Assembly: GCA_041392205.1 (NCBI GenBank) | Contig: JAWKMO010000009.1 | Location: 1 to 64,000 of the forward strand | Direction: 5' to 3' | Length of the DNA: 64,000 bases | DNA from: Halomarinibacterium sp041392205 | Lineage (GTDB): Bacteria; Bacteroidota; Bacteroidia; Flavobacteriales; Flavobacteriaceae | Shown here: positions 35,626 to 45,159 of the stretch, piece after piece | Layout: every line of letters begins with the position of its first letter | Numbering within the stretch: position 1 is the first letter of the stretch | The notes under the pieces: model-generated | The model's database searches: none | The model's input: the letters and a program-made list of their open reading frames with translations, nothing else | Told to the model about the DNA's origin: nothing | Translations under genes and position numbers: made by a program

Positions 35626-36390
35626 TCATTTTAAAAATCCCATAATCTTTTCAAAAAATTCGGAAGGATTATCGGCATGAAGCCAATGTCCAGCATTAGA
35701 AATGGTCTCCATTTTGGCTTTTGGAAAGTGCTTATGGATTAAAATTTCATCCATAGGAAGGATATAACCAGATTTTTCTCCTTTTACAAAAAGTGTTTCC
35801 TTTTCAAATATTGCATCATTGGCAAGTGCCTCTCCAACTATAGCATACTCCTTAATAAGCACTGGGAGATTAATACGTAACCCTAACTTTCCTTTTTGAG
35901 CCCAATATAAATTTTTGAGTAAAAATTGTCTCACGCCACTTTGTGAAATGTATTTAGAAAGAGCATCATCGGCTTCGGCTCTAGAGGAAATTTCATTAAA
36001 ATTTAACGAAGAAAGCCCTTTTAAAATATCTTGATGGTGTTGTGGATACGCCTTAGGACCAATATCTGCCACAATTAATTTTGAAACACTTTCAGGATCG
36101 TTAGTAGCATAATGCATGGCTGTTTTGCCGCCCATGGAATGCCCTAACAAAATAATTTTTTCTAGTTGCTGTTCTTCACAATACCTTTTTAGGTCTTCAC
36201 TCATGGCTTCATAAGTAAATTCGTCACTATGAAAACTTCTTCCGTGGTTTCGCTGGTCTACCAAATGGAGTTGGAACCCTTCTTCTGAAAATTGGTTGGC
36301 CAAACTTTTCCAATTATCTCCAGAACCTAAAAATCCATGTAAGATAATAAATGGTAGTCCTTCGCCAATTATTTGTGAGTGTAAAGCCAT
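35626..36390 (-). CDS. Alpha/beta hydrolase (YbfF-like esterase)
   Basis: A 254-residue alpha/beta-hydrolase with oxyanion stretch ILHGFLGSGDNW, VDQRNHGRS (YbfF-type), nucleophile elbow GHSMGG (S85) and C-terminal His in NAGHWLHADNP (H235). It is probably a carboxylesterase or thioesterase; substrate unknown. Its start directly abuts the pdxJ stop, so the two are cotranscribed. Confidence 0.88.
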   Translation of the reverse strand: MALHSQIIGEGLPFIILHGFLGSGDNWKSLANQFSEEGFQLHLVDQRNHGRSFHSDEFTYEAMSEDLKRYCEEQQLEKIILLGHSMGGKTAMHYATNDPESVSKLIVADIGPKAYPQHHQDILKGLSSLNFNEISSRAEADDALSKYISQSGVRQFLLKNLYWAQKGKLGLRINLPVLIKEYAIVGEALANDAIFEKETLFVKGEKSGYILPMDEILIHKHFPKAKMETISNAGHWLHADNPSEFFEKIMGFLK

Positions 36391-37104
36391 TTATTTTAAC
36401 TTTTTAAGGTATTGCTGTATCACGTTTTCTAATCCTAAATAAAGTGCTTCGCAAATAAGAGCATGCCCAATAGAAACTTCTATTAAATGGGGGGTGTGTT
36501 CTTTAAAAAACCGAATATTTTCTAGCGATAAATCGTGTCCTGCATTAATTCCTAAACCCAGTTCATAGGCTCTAATAGCGCATTGGGTATACGGCTCAAT
36601 TGCTTTTTTGTTTCCTAAGCTATATTCATGGGCAAAGGCTTCGGTATAGAGTTCAATTCTGTCTGTCCCAATTTTGGCAGCCCCTTCAATCATTTCAAGA
36701 GTTGGGTCTACAAAAATGGAAGTTCTAATCCCGTGGGTTTTACATTCTGAAATAATTTCTTTTAAATACGTTGCGTGTTTTATGGTGTCCCAACCGGCAT
36801 TTGAAGTAATGGCATCTACGGCGTCCGGCACCAAGGTTACTTGGGTAGGTTTAATCTCAAAAACCATGTCCAGAAATTGGTCCATTGGGTTTCCTTCTAT
36901 GTTATATTCGGTCGAAACCACTTCTTTTAATTGATATGCATCTTCATATTTTATATGCCTTTCGTCGGGTCTTGGGTGAATGGTAATTCCTTGTGCACCA
37001 AATTTTTGAATGTCCTTAGCGACTTGAATGACATTTGGCATATTCCCTCCCCGAGCATTACGAAGGGTAGCAATTTTATTGATATTTACACTTAATTTTG
37101 TCAT
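36391..37104 (-). CDS. pdxJ: Pyridoxine 5'-phosphate synthase
   Basis: A 237-residue TIM-barrel enzyme that joins 1-deoxyxylulose-5-phosphate and 3-amino-2-oxopropyl phosphate to make vitamin B6. Motifs: LSVNINKIATLRNARGG at the start, ITIHPRPDERHI, and GINAGHDLSLEN near the end. I used ATG 37104, which gives the family's usual N-terminus; a TTG at 37125 would add MSNIYYY and overlap the predicted promoter. First gene of a pdxJ-hydrolase-holin-like operon. Confidence 0.95.
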   Translation of the reverse strand: MTKLSVNINKIATLRNARGGNMPNVIQVAKDIQKFGAQGITIHPRPDERHIKYEDAYQLKEVVSTEYNIEGNPMDQFLDMVFEIKPTQVTLVPDAVDAITSNAGWDTIKHATYLKEIISECKTHGIRTSIFVDPTLEMIEGAAKIGTDRIELYTEAFAHEYSLGNKKAIEPYTQCAIRAYELGLGINAGHDLSLENIRFFKEHTPHLIEVSIGHALICEALYLGLENVIQQYLKKLK

Positions 37105-37122
37105 GTAATAATAGATATTTGA

Positions 37123-37130
37123 CAAAAATA
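37123..37130 (-). promoter_or_regulatory. Predicted -7 element of pdxJ operon
   Basis: TATTTTTG on the minus strand, 19 bp before ATG 37104, an exact TAnnTTTG match. Confidence 0.45.
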
Positions 37131-37188
37131 CAAACTTGAAGTCCCTTTTGGAATGGTTATTTTAAGTAATTTGCATAAAAATTAAAGC

Positions 37189-37845
37189 GTGGAGACACAA
37201 AACTACATCATAAACGATTTAAAGCCTTTCGATAGTAACGATACACTTAGTCAGGTTAAAAATGCTTTTAGCCAACTAACCTTTTCTCACATCCCTGTTT
37301 CAGAAGATGGGATATTTATTGGTTGTATTTCTGAAACCGACGCGCAATGCTTCGAAGGAACAAAAACCCTAAAAGAGTATCGCTACGCTATTGAACCCTT
37401 TTTTGTAACCATTAATACCAATTGGCTAGATATTTTGGAAGCCTTTGCGCAAAGAGCCACCAACATCATGCCTGTTTTGGGAGAAGAAGGAACGTATTTG
37501 GGATATTATGAGCTTAGTGATATTATGGACTTGTTTAACCACACTCCTTTTTTAAATGAAACAGGAGGCATCATAGAAGTGGAAAAAGGAAGCCATGATT
37601 ATTCGTTTAGTGAAATTTGCCAAATTGTTGAGTCTAATGATGGTAAAGTATTGGGAGCCTTTATTTCAAAAATTGAAAATGATATTACTCAAACTACAAT
37701 AAAAATTGGCCATACTGGAATGAATGCGATAGCACAAACCTTTCGAAGGTATGGATACACTGTCGTTTCAGAACACGAAGAGGATAAAATGGCAGACGAG
37801 CTTAAAGAACGTTCTGATTACCTCAATAAATACCTAAATATTTAG
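37189..37845 (+). CDS. CBS-domain protein
   Basis: 218 residues from GTG 37189. Two CBS repeats (about 10-65 and 75-125) contain IPVSEDGIFIGCISETDAQ and MPVLGEEGTYLGYYELSDIM. The C-terminal ACT-like region (about 130-215) has SEICQIVESNDGKVLGAFIS. CBS pairs bind adenosyl nucleotides. It lies 3 bp before nadK, so it could sense nucleotides in concert with NAD kinase (inference). Confidence 0.85.
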   Translation: METQNYIINDLKPFDSNDTLSQVKNAFSQLTFSHIPVSEDGIFIGCISETDAQCFEGTKTLKEYRYAIEPFFVTINTNWLDILEAFAQRATNIMPVLGEEGTYLGYYELSDIMDLFNHTPFLNETGGIIEVEKGSHDYSFSEICQIVESNDGKVLGAFISKIENDITQTTIKIGHTGMNAIAQTFRRYGYTVVSEHEEDKMADELKERSDYLNKYLNI

Positions 37846-37848
37846 CCC

Positions 37849-38733
37849 ATGAAAATTGGTATTTACGGGCAATTCTATCATAAAGACCCAGAAGCATATA
37901 TTCAGCTTATTTTAGATGTGCTACAAAAAAATGGTGCTTCGGTTTATATAGAAGAAGGGTTTTTAAAAATTATTGAACAACACGAAGGTATTGCCACTCC
38001 TGTGAGTAGTGTGGAAACTTTTAAAAAACTAGATTCTTCTTATGATTTTTTCTTTAGTATTGGCGGTGATGGTACCTTGTTAAAATCAGTAACGTTTGTT
38101 CGCGATTTAGGAATTCCAATTGTGGGTATAAATACAGGAAGATTAGGCTTTTTAGCAACCATACAGAAAGAAAAAATTACCGAAAGCATTCAAAATTTAA
38201 TGGAAGGGAATTATCAAATTTCAGAAAGAAGTTTGCTTTCCATTGAAACAAATCCTCATACTAAAGATTTTTCCCAACTAAACTTCGCTTTAAATGAAAT
38301 TGCTGTAAATCGAAAAAATACGACCTCTATGATTAAAGTAGATACTATGGTTGACGATGAGTTTTTAACCTCTTACTGGAGTGATGGACTTATTGTTGCC
38401 ACTCCCACCGGTTCTACAGGATATTCCTTAAGTTGTGGCGGTCCAGTAATAGATCCTGCTGCTCATAGCATCATTTTAACCCCTATCGCACCGCATAATT
38501 TAAATGCAAGACCTTTGGTGCTCCCCGACAATTGTATTATCACATTAAAAGTTTCTGGGAGAGAGGAAAGTTATTTAGTTTCTTTAGATTCAAGAATTGC
38601 AACACTTACCAACGAGACTCATATTACTATTAAAAAAGCTCCCTTTATTATTAAAATGGTGCAAATGGAAAATAGTTCCTTTATAAAAACACTACGAGAG
38701 AAGTTACTTTGGGGAGAAGACAAACGCAATTAA
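37849..38733 (+). CDS. nadK: NAD kinase
   Basis: A 294-residue protein that phosphorylates NAD to NADP. It has GGDGT at about 72-76 with catalytic D74, NTGRLGFLAT, and the nucleotide-binding TPTGSTGYSLSCGGP. Length is typical. Cotranscribed with the upstream CBS protein. Confidence 0.96.
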   Translation: MKIGIYGQFYHKDPEAYIQLILDVLQKNGASVYIEEGFLKIIEQHEGIATPVSSVETFKKLDSSYDFFFSIGGDGTLLKSVTFVRDLGIPIVGINTGRLGFLATIQKEKITESIQNLMEGNYQISERSLLSIETNPHTKDFSQLNFALNEIAVNRKNTTSMIKVDTMVDDEFLTSYWSDGLIVATPTGSTGYSLSCGGPVIDPAAHSIILTPIAPHNLNARPLVLPDNCIITLKVSGREESYLVSLDSRIATLTNETHITIKKAPFIIKMVQMENSSFIKTLREKLLWGEDKRN

Positions 38734-38808
38734 ACAATAAAACCCTTTAAAATTTGTTTTACTCACTGTACAAATTTGCCGAAACTATGGCGAAGCAAAG
38801 TTAATTGT

Positions 38809-38816
38809 TATATTTG
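38809..38816 (+). promoter_or_regulatory. Predicted -7 element of the DUF6089 gene
   Basis: TATATTTG, 17 bp before ATG 38833. It lies inside the longer open frame from TTG 38776, which argues for the ATG start. Confidence 0.45.
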
Positions 38817-38832
38817 CAAACTTTTAGAGAAT

Positions 38833-39525
38833 ATGAGGTACTTTTTAACGGTATTTTTAATTACGGGATGTATGTTTTTGGGAAATTCACAAACCTATGA
38901 AGTGGGTGGATTTTTAGGGGGTGCAAATTATATTGGAGATATTGGAAAAACCAATTACATTGCACCCAACAATTTAGCCTTTGGTGGTATTTTTAAATGG
39001 AATAGAAGTGCACGACATTCCTTTAGAGGAACACTCATTTTGGCTGAAATTGAGGGAAATGATGCAGACTCCAATGAAGAAAGAAGAAAACAACGTGGCT
39101 ATTCTTTTAACAATACTATTACTGAAGTTTCAGTAGGTCTAGAATATACCTTTTGGGAATTTAACATTCATTCTGGTTATCCGGAATCAACTCCTTATCT
39201 TTATACAGGGTTAACCTATTTTGGGTATAATTCACTATATAAAAGAGGAGATAACACCATTGTAGATTATGATAATGCCGGTGCAGTTGCCATCCCCATG
39301 GTAATAGGGTATAAAGCAACTATAGGAGCTCAATTTGTGTTAGGTTTTGAAATTGGAGCACGATATACCTTTACAGACAATTTGGACGGCAGTAACCCCA
39401 CAGGAGGACTTGCCGATGAAGAAACCCTTAAATTTGGTAATATTAATAGTGATGATTGGTATGTTTTTACAGGAGTTACTCTTACTGTAATGTTTGGCAG
39501 AAAACCCTGTTACTGTAATTTTTAA
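38833..39525 (+). CDS. DUF6089 outer-membrane beta-barrel protein
   Basis: A 230-residue protein with a signal peptide (1-20, ending GNSQ), then EVGGFLGGANYIGDIGKTNYI and regular aromatic-ended beta-strands. It is the small barrel usually found just upstream of uppS and bamA in Flavobacteriaceae. The upstream TTG (38776) would add 19 residues in front of the signal peptide and is rejected. It ends ...CYCNF directly against the uppS start (0 bp gap). Role unknown; context suggests envelope assembly. Confidence 0.85.
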   Translation: MRYFLTVFLITGCMFLGNSQTYEVGGFLGGANYIGDIGKTNYIAPNNLAFGGIFKWNRSARHSFRGTLILAEIEGNDADSNEERRKQRGYSFNNTITEVSVGLEYTFWEFNIHSGYPESTPYLYTGLTYFGYNSLYKRGDNTIVDYDNAGAVAIPMVIGYKATIGAQFVLGFEIGARYTFTDNLDGSNPTGGLADEETLKFGNINSDDWYVFTGVTLTVMFGRKPCYCNF

Positions 39526-40269
39526 ATGGATTTAATTACTCAAATAGACAAAAAAAAACTTCCTAACCACCTAGCTGTCATCATGGATGGCAATGGCCGA
39601 TGGGCAAAAAAGCAGGGACTTTTTAGAACATTAGGCCACGAAAACGGCACCAAAGCCGTTCGAGAAATTGTAGAAGCTTGTGCGGCATTACCCATACCCT
39701 ATCTTACCTTATACGCTTTTTCTACCGAAAACTGGAACCGACCAAAAATAGAAGTAGATACCCTTATGAGGTTATTAGTTTCATCTTTAAAAAATGAAAT
39801 TAAAACCCTTACCGATAATAAAATTAGGCTAAACGCCATTGGCAATCTTGAAGCACTGCCAAAAAAAGCACATAAAGAATTGTTGGATGTTATTGAGAAA
39901 ACAAAAAACAATACCCAAATGACCCTTACACTAGCGCTTAGTTATGGCGCAAGAGAAGAAATTATAAAAAGTATTAAAGAGATTAGCGACAAAGTTAAAA
40001 ATAACCTAATTTCGCCGTCGAGTATTGATGAATCGGTTATAAATAATCATCTTTACACCCGCGATTTGCCAGATGTAGATTTATTAATAAGAACAAGTGG
40101 AGAATTGCGAATTAGTAATTTTTTACTCTGGCAAATAGCCTATGCCGAATTGTATTTTACCGATACTCTTTGGCCAGATTATAGAAAAGACCATCTTTTT
40201 GAAGCGATTATAAACTATCAAAAAAGAGAAAGAAGATTTGGAAAGACGAGCGAACAACTTGAACCATAA
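39526..40269 (+). CDS. uppS: Isoprenyl (undecaprenyl) diphosphate synthase
   Basis: A 247-residue cis-prenyltransferase that makes the C55 lipid carrier for peptidoglycan and polysaccharide. It has the catalytic Asp in VIMDGNGRWAKKQG (D21) and the C-terminal RTSGELRISNFLLWQIAYAELYF motif. It is coupled to the bamA gene, whose start lies inside its 3' end. Confidence 0.96.
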   Translation: MDLITQIDKKKLPNHLAVIMDGNGRWAKKQGLFRTLGHENGTKAVREIVEACAALPIPYLTLYAFSTENWNRPKIEVDTLMRLLVSSLKNEIKTLTDNKIRLNAIGNLEALPKKAHKELLDVIEKTKNNTQMTLTLALSYGAREEIIKSIKEISDKVKNNLISPSSIDESVINNHLYTRDLPDVDLLIRTSGELRISNFLLWQIAYAELYFTDTLWPDYRKDHLFEAIINYQKRERRFGKTSEQLEP

Positions 40270-42856
40270 TACCCTGAAACGATTTTACACCCATCTATAC
40301 TGCTTTGTATTTATTGCAGTATTTTCTTCCCTTTCGGTTTCGGCTCAAATAAAAGAGCTCGACTCTGGAACAAGATATGCCATAAGAAGTATATCGGTTA
40401 CTGGAACACAAACTTTTAATGAAAGTACCGTGATTGCTTTTACAGGCCTCAAAGTAGGAGATCGAATTTATATCCCAGGTGAAAAATTAAGCAACGTAAC
40501 AAAAAAACTTTGGGAACAAAACCTCTTTAGTGATATTGCCTTTTATGTTACTAATATTGAAGGAGATGAAGTTGACTTAGAATTATATATTGTAGAACTC
40601 CCAAAATTAAATGAAGTAACCATTGAGGGTATTCGCAAAGGAAAAGCCAAAGAAATTATTAAGGATAATAATTTGGTAAATGGAACAAAAATTACCAAAA
40701 ACCTTATTACTACAACAAAAAACTACATTATTAATAAATACCGTGATCAAGGATTTTTTAATACCAAAGTCATTGTTGCTACCACCCCTATTAAAGACTC
40801 TACAGGTGTTGAAACAGGGCAGGATATGAAAATTAATATCCATAAAGGGGATCGTGTAAAAGTAAAATCTATCACTTTTGAAGGAAACGAACAAATAAAA
40901 GATAAAAAGCTTCGCAAGTTTATGAAAAATGTGAAGCAAAAAAATCCCATCAGGATTTTCAAAAAATCAAAATATACCGATGCTAATTTTGAAGAAGACA
41001 AAGCCACCCTTGTTCAAAAATATAAAGAAAATGGCTTTAGAGATGCTCGTGTAATTAAGGATACTCTAACCATTATCGATGATAAAAATATTGCTTTAAA
41101 GTTAGCTATTGAAGAAGGAAAAAAATATTACTTTGGCGATATCCGTTTTATTGGGAACAGTGTTTATACCGATGGCCAATTAAAACAATACCTTGGCATC
41201 AACAAAGGCGACACCTATAATGGCACGCTTCTACAAGAACGTATAGAAGATAAAACAGAACCCGATGCTGCCGATATTACAAACCTCTACCAAAACGAAG
41301 GATACCTATTTTCCCAAATAAATCCTGTGGAAGTGGCTGTTAGAAATGACACGATAGATTTTGAAATTCGAATTAGAGAAGGAAAACTTGCGTACTTTGA
41401 CCACGTAACCGTAATTGGTAACGATAAAACCAACGACCACGTTATTTATCGAGAATTAAGAACCCGGCCAGGTCAAAAATACAGCAAACGAAATGTTATA
41501 AGAACCATTAGAGAATTAGGACAATTAGGCTATTTTGACCCAGAACAACTATCTCCCAACTTTAAAAATGTAGATCCTAACAATGGTACCCTAGATATGG
41601 AATACTCTGTGGTTGAAAAGGGATCAAGCCAGATAGAATTACAAGGAGGTTATGGAGGAGGAGGCTTTGTAGGTACGTTAGGGTTGTCTTTCAACAATTT
41701 CTCACTTCGAAATATCTTTAATGGAGAAGCCTACAAACCCATCCCAATGGGAGATGGACAACGTCTTTCACTTAGAGCACAAGCAAGTACCTTTTATCAA
41801 ACCTACAGCTTATCGGTTACTGAGCCTTGGTTAGGTGGTAAAAAACCCGTACAATTAAACACCTCATTTTCCCACACTATTCAATACCGCTATGATTTTG
41901 TTGCTCGCGAACGAGATAAAGACCAGCGTTTTTTAATCACCGGAGGTTCGGTAGGAATTGCCAAAAGATTACAATGGCCCGATGATTACTTTCAATTATC
42001 TCATGCCTTAAGTTTTCAGCATTACAACTTAAAAAATTATAATACCGGACTTTTTACCTTTGGGGATGGATTTTCAAATAACTTAGCCTACACCATAGGC
42101 CTTGGAAGAAACAGTACGTCTGCCAACCCAATTTATCCAAGAAGTGGTTCCGATTTTAGTGTAAGTGCAAAACTAACCCTTCCCTATTCTTTATTTAATG
42201 GTGTAGATTACAGCGCATTAGCCGAAGAGAGAAGCGGTTTAGAAACTATTATTAACACCAATACTTCTACCGAAACCGAAGTAGTGGATGCCAGAGAACG
42301 GCGTTCAGAAATTGATCAAACCCGTTTTAATTGGTTAGAATATTACAAAGTGAAGTTTCAGGCGACTTGGTACTCTACTATTGTTGGCGATTTAGTCTTG
42401 CGCCCCAAAGCCGAATTCGGGTTTTTAGGTGCTTACAATAACGATAGAGGAATTCCTCCCTTCGAACGCTTTTTTGTGGGAGGAGATGGTCTTGGAGCCT
42501 TTAGTTTGGATGGTAGAGAAGTAATCCAATTACGTGGTTATCCAAACCAATCGCTATCTCAACAAGATGGAGATAACATTTACAATAAATTTTCGTTAGA
42601 GTTACGTTACCCCGTAACCCTTAAACAGTTGGCATCTATATATGTATTGGCATTTGCAGAAGGAGGGGGATCTTATAACGGCTTTAGAAATTACGACCCT
42701 TTTAATTTAAAAAGGTCTGCTGGCGCAGGAATTCGTATATTTATGCCCGCTTTTGGTCTTTTGGGGATAGATTTTGGATATGGCTTTGATCCTGTTTTAA
42801 ATGGAAATCAAAAAAATGGATGGGAAACCCACTTTATCATTGGGCAACAGTTTTAA
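40238..42856 (+). CDS. bamA: Outer membrane protein assembly factor BamA
   Basis: 872 codons. A signal peptide (about 16-37, ending SVSAQ) is followed by five POTRA-like domains (about 45-470) and a C-terminal Omp85 barrel ending in a typical Phe (FIIGQQF). It folds and inserts outer-membrane proteins. No ATG exists near the signal peptide: TTG 40238 and TTG 40259 (NHNTLKRFY...) are both possible, and each overlaps the uppS end. Confidence 0.94.
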   Translation: MERRANNLNHNTLKRFYTHLYCFVFIAVFSSLSVSAQIKELDSGTRYAIRSISVTGTQTFNESTVIAFTGLKVGDRIYIPGEKLSNVTKKLWEQNLFSDIAFYVTNIEGDEVDLELYIVELPKLNEVTIEGIRKGKAKEIIKDNNLVNGTKITKNLITTTKNYIINKYRDQGFFNTKVIVATTPIKDSTGVETGQDMKINIHKGDRVKVKSITFEGNEQIKDKKLRKFMKNVKQKNPIRIFKKSKYTDANFEEDKATLVQKYKENGFRDARVIKDTLTIIDDKNIALKLAIEEGKKYYFGDIRFIGNSVYTDGQLKQYLGINKGDTYNGTLLQERIEDKTEPDAADITNLYQNEGYLFSQINPVEVAVRNDTIDFEIRIREGKLAYFDHVTVIGNDKTNDHVIYRELRTRPGQKYSKRNVIRTIRELGQLGYFDPEQLSPNFKNVDPNNGTLDMEYSVVEKGSSQIELQGGYGGGGFVGTLGLSFNNFSLRNIFNGEAYKPIPMGDGQRLSLRAQASTFYQTYSLSVTEPWLGGKKPVQLNTSFSHTIQYRYDFVARERDKDQRFLITGGSVGIAKRLQWPDDYFQLSHALSFQHYNLKNYNTGLFTFGDGFSNNLAYTIGLGRNSTSANPIYPRSGSDFSVSAKLTLPYSLFNGVDYSALAEERSGLETIINTNTSTETEVVDARERRSEIDQTRFNWLEYYKVKFQATWYSTIVGDLVLRPKAEFGFLGAYNNDRGIPPFERFFVGGDGLGAFSLDGREVIQLRGYPNQSLSQQDGDNIYNKFSLELRYPVTLKQLASIYVLAFAEGGGSYNGFRNYDPFNLKRSAGAGIRIFMPAFGLLGIDFGYGFDPVLNGNQKNGWETHFIIGQQF

Positions 42857-42861
42857 TTTTG
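42854..42861 (+). promoter_or_regulatory. Possible internal -7 element for the skp genes
   Basis: TAATTTTG across the bamA stop codon, 32 bp before the first OmpH gene. Motif match only. Confidence 0.3.
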
Positions 42862-42893
42862 GCACGATATTTTCTAAGTAACAACCAACGTAT

Positions 42894-43739
42894 ATGAAAA
42901 CAATTAAAAACCTCATTTTACTAGTAACCGTTCTGTGCTTTTCATTGCAAATGGAAGCACAAAGAGGTGCACGTATAGGCTATATTGATATGGAATATAT
43001 TCTTGAAAGTGTTCCCGAATATCAGGAAGCAACCACACAATTAGAGGGTAAAGTTCAAAAATGGAAAAAGGATCTTGAAAAAATGGCTAAGGAAATTGAC
43101 CAAATGAAACTGGATTTAGCTAACGAGAAAGTCCTTCTTACCAAAGAACTTATTGAAGAACGAGAAGAGGAAATTAAAATCCTCGAAGATGAGATGCTTT
43201 CCTATCAACAAAATCGTTTTGGCCCTAATGGGGATTTGGATATTCAAAGAAGACAGCTAGTACAACCTATTCAAGATCAAGTTTTTAATATCGTTCAAGA
43301 AATTGCCGAAGCCCAGAAATACGACTTTATTTTTGATAAATCTGCAGATATCGTAATGCTTTTCGCTGCCAAAAGAAACGACATAAGCGATCAAGTGCTA
43401 AGACAAATAAACAGAGCTGCCAAACGTGAAGAAGCGGCTAATAAAAGAGATAAAAAAGAAATTGAAAAGCGGGAAGAACTCTCTGTAGAAGAAGATAAAG
43501 CCGTGACTGAAAGAGAAAAAGCCCTTGAAGACAAAAAAAATGAACGTGAAAAAATGTTGGAGGAGCGTCAAAAGCAAAGAGATTCTTTAAGAGCCGTTAA
43601 AAAAGCAGAGTTTGAAGCAAAAAGACAAAAACTTCTTGACGAAAGACAACAACGAAAAGATTCCATAGAAAAAGCTCGTAATGGTGGTGGCGGTCCTCCA
43701 GTAGAGGGAGGAGACGAAGGCGACGGCGGTGGAAACTAA
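42894..43739 (+). CDS. OmpH/Skp-family periplasmic chaperone, long form
   Basis: A 281-residue protein with a signal peptide (1-22, ending MEAQ). Skp core (about 27-175): RIGYIDMEYILESVPEYQEA, long coiled-coil arms and DFIFDKSADIVMLFAA. Unlike ordinary Skp it carries a further 100-residue charged coiled coil (KREEAANKRDKKEIEKREE...) and a Gly-rich end (GGGGPPVEGGDEGDGGGN). It presumably holds unfolded outer-membrane proteins for BamA, encoded immediately upstream. Confidence 0.9.
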   Translation: MKTIKNLILLVTVLCFSLQMEAQRGARIGYIDMEYILESVPEYQEATTQLEGKVQKWKKDLEKMAKEIDQMKLDLANEKVLLTKELIEEREEEIKILEDEMLSYQQNRFGPNGDLDIQRRQLVQPIQDQVFNIVQEIAEAQKYDFIFDKSADIVMLFAAKRNDISDQVLRQINRAAKREEAANKRDKKEIEKREELSVEEDKAVTEREKALEDKKNEREKMLEERQKQRDSLRAVKKAEFEAKRQKLLDERQQRKDSIEKARNGGGGPPVEGGDEGDGGGN

Positions 43740-43788
43740 TTAAAAATTTTACCAAATAAATCTATAAACACTCAAATAATTTCTTACA

Positions 43789-44298
43789 ATGAAAAAAATA
43801 AATGTACTTTTTGTAGCCATACTACTTTTTATAGGAGCTACTAGTTTTGTAAATGCACAATCCAAAGTAGCCCATATTAATACCGGCGACTTAGTAGCTG
43901 CTATGCCAGAAATGAAAGCGGCACAAAGCCAATTGGAGAAACTTCAAAAAACCTACGATACCGAAATTAAGGCGATGGCTAAAGAGCTTGATACTAAAGT
44001 TAAGCAGTATGAAGCTGAAGCCGATTCTAAAACGGAAGAAGAAAATAGAAAACGTATTGAAGAAGTACAAGGTATGCAAAACAATATTGGAGCATACCGT
44101 CAACAAGCGCTTCAAGACCTTCAGAAAAAAGAGGGGGATTTATTTCAACCCATATTAGACAAAGCTCGTACTGCTATTCAAAAAGTAGCCAGAGCGCAAG
44201 GATTTCAATATGTATTAGATTCTTCTCAAGGGTCTGGAGTAATTCTTTCAGACGGAAAAGATCTTCTAGCAGATGTAAAGAAAGAATTAGGAATTTAA
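43789..44298 (+). CDS. OmpH/Skp-family periplasmic chaperone
   Basis: A 169-residue protein of standard Skp length. Signal peptide 1-23 (ending VNAQ), the start SKVAHINTGDLVAAMPEMKAAQSQL, coiled-coil tentacles rich in Lys/Glu, and the closing strand FQYVLDSSQGSGVILSD. It is a paralogue of the preceding gene and follows it by 49 bp. Confidence 0.93.
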   Translation: MKKINVLFVAILLFIGATSFVNAQSKVAHINTGDLVAAMPEMKAAQSQLEKLQKTYDTEIKAMAKELDTKVKQYEAEADSKTEEENRKRIEEVQGMQNNIGAYRQQALQDLQKKEGDLFQPILDKARTAIQKVARAQGFQYVLDSSQGSGVILSDGKDLLADVKKELGI

Positions 44299-44319
44299 TC
44301 TCCTTTTAAAATTTTATTT

Positions 44320-44354
44320 AAGACCTCAAAGAAAAACCTTTGGGGTCTTTTTTT
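44320..44354 (+). terminator. Rho-independent terminator after the skp pair
   Basis: A stem AAGACCTCAAAG/CTTTGGGGTCTT (one G-T pair) with a short A-rich loop, followed by TTTTTTT. It ends the uppS-bamA-skp-skp transcript 14 bp before murI. Confidence 0.88.
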
Positions 44355-44367
44355 ATCTTAGCCTATT

Positions 44368-45159
44368 ATGAATAAAAAGGGTGCTATTGGTATTTTTGAC
44401 TCGGGTGTGGGGGGAACTTCCATCTGGAAAGAAATCCATGCCTTACTCCCTTTTGAGAACACCCTCTATCTGGCCGATAGTTATTATGCGCCATACGGAA
44501 ATCGTTCTAGAGAGGATATCATTTCTTTAAGCATAAAAAACACCGAATTTCTTATCGCCCAAGGGTGTAAAATTATTGTTGTAGCTTGTAATACGGCTAC
44601 AACTAATGCTATTAAAGTACTTCGCGCAAAGTATTGTATTCCCATTATTGGTATTGAACCTGCTATAAAACCAGCTGCTTTACAAACTAAAACCAAAAGC
44701 ATAGGAATTTTAGCTACCAAAGGAACCTTAAGTAGCGAACTATTTCATAAAACTTCAGAGGCATTTACTAATGGAATTACATTAACCGAAGTGGTAGGGG
44801 AAGGATTGGTGCCCCTCATTGAAAAAGGAGCTTTAGAGAGCCCAGAAATGTTGGCGTTATTAAAGAAGCATACCCGTCCTTTCTTGGAAGCTTCCATAGA
44901 TATTTTGGTGTTGGGTTGTACTCATTATCCTTATTTAATTCCTCAATTAGTGAAAATACTGCCCCCTAATATCCAAATCATCGATTCTGGAAAAGCGGTA
45001 GCCAAACAAACCAAAACCATTTTAGTAGAAAATAATCTATTGAATACCGAAGAGAGAACTCCAATGCTTCGGTTTTATACCAATGCTAAAACAGCTACGC
45101 TTCAGTTTTTATTACAGGATTTTGCTGAAAATATTTTAATTGAAAAAAAGGAATTTTAA
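44368..45159 (+). CDS. murI: Glutamate racemase
   Basis: A 263-residue protein that makes D-glutamate for peptidoglycan. The two-base mechanism cysteines are present: C74 in VVACNTAT and C184 in LGCTHYP. The substrate motif is FDSGVGGTS (D11). Its stop directly abuts the stop of the convergent carbonic-anhydrase-like gene. Confidence 0.96.
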   Translation: MNKKGAIGIFDSGVGGTSIWKEIHALLPFENTLYLADSYYAPYGNRSREDIISLSIKNTEFLIAQGCKIIVVACNTATTNAIKVLRAKYCIPIIGIEPAIKPAALQTKTKSIGILATKGTLSSELFHKTSEAFTNGITLTEVVGEGLVPLIEKGALESPEMLALLKKHTRPFLEASIDILVLGCTHYPYLIPQLVKILPPNIQIIDSGKAVAKQTKTILVENNLLNTEERTPMLRFYTNAKTATLQFLLQDFAENILIEKKEF

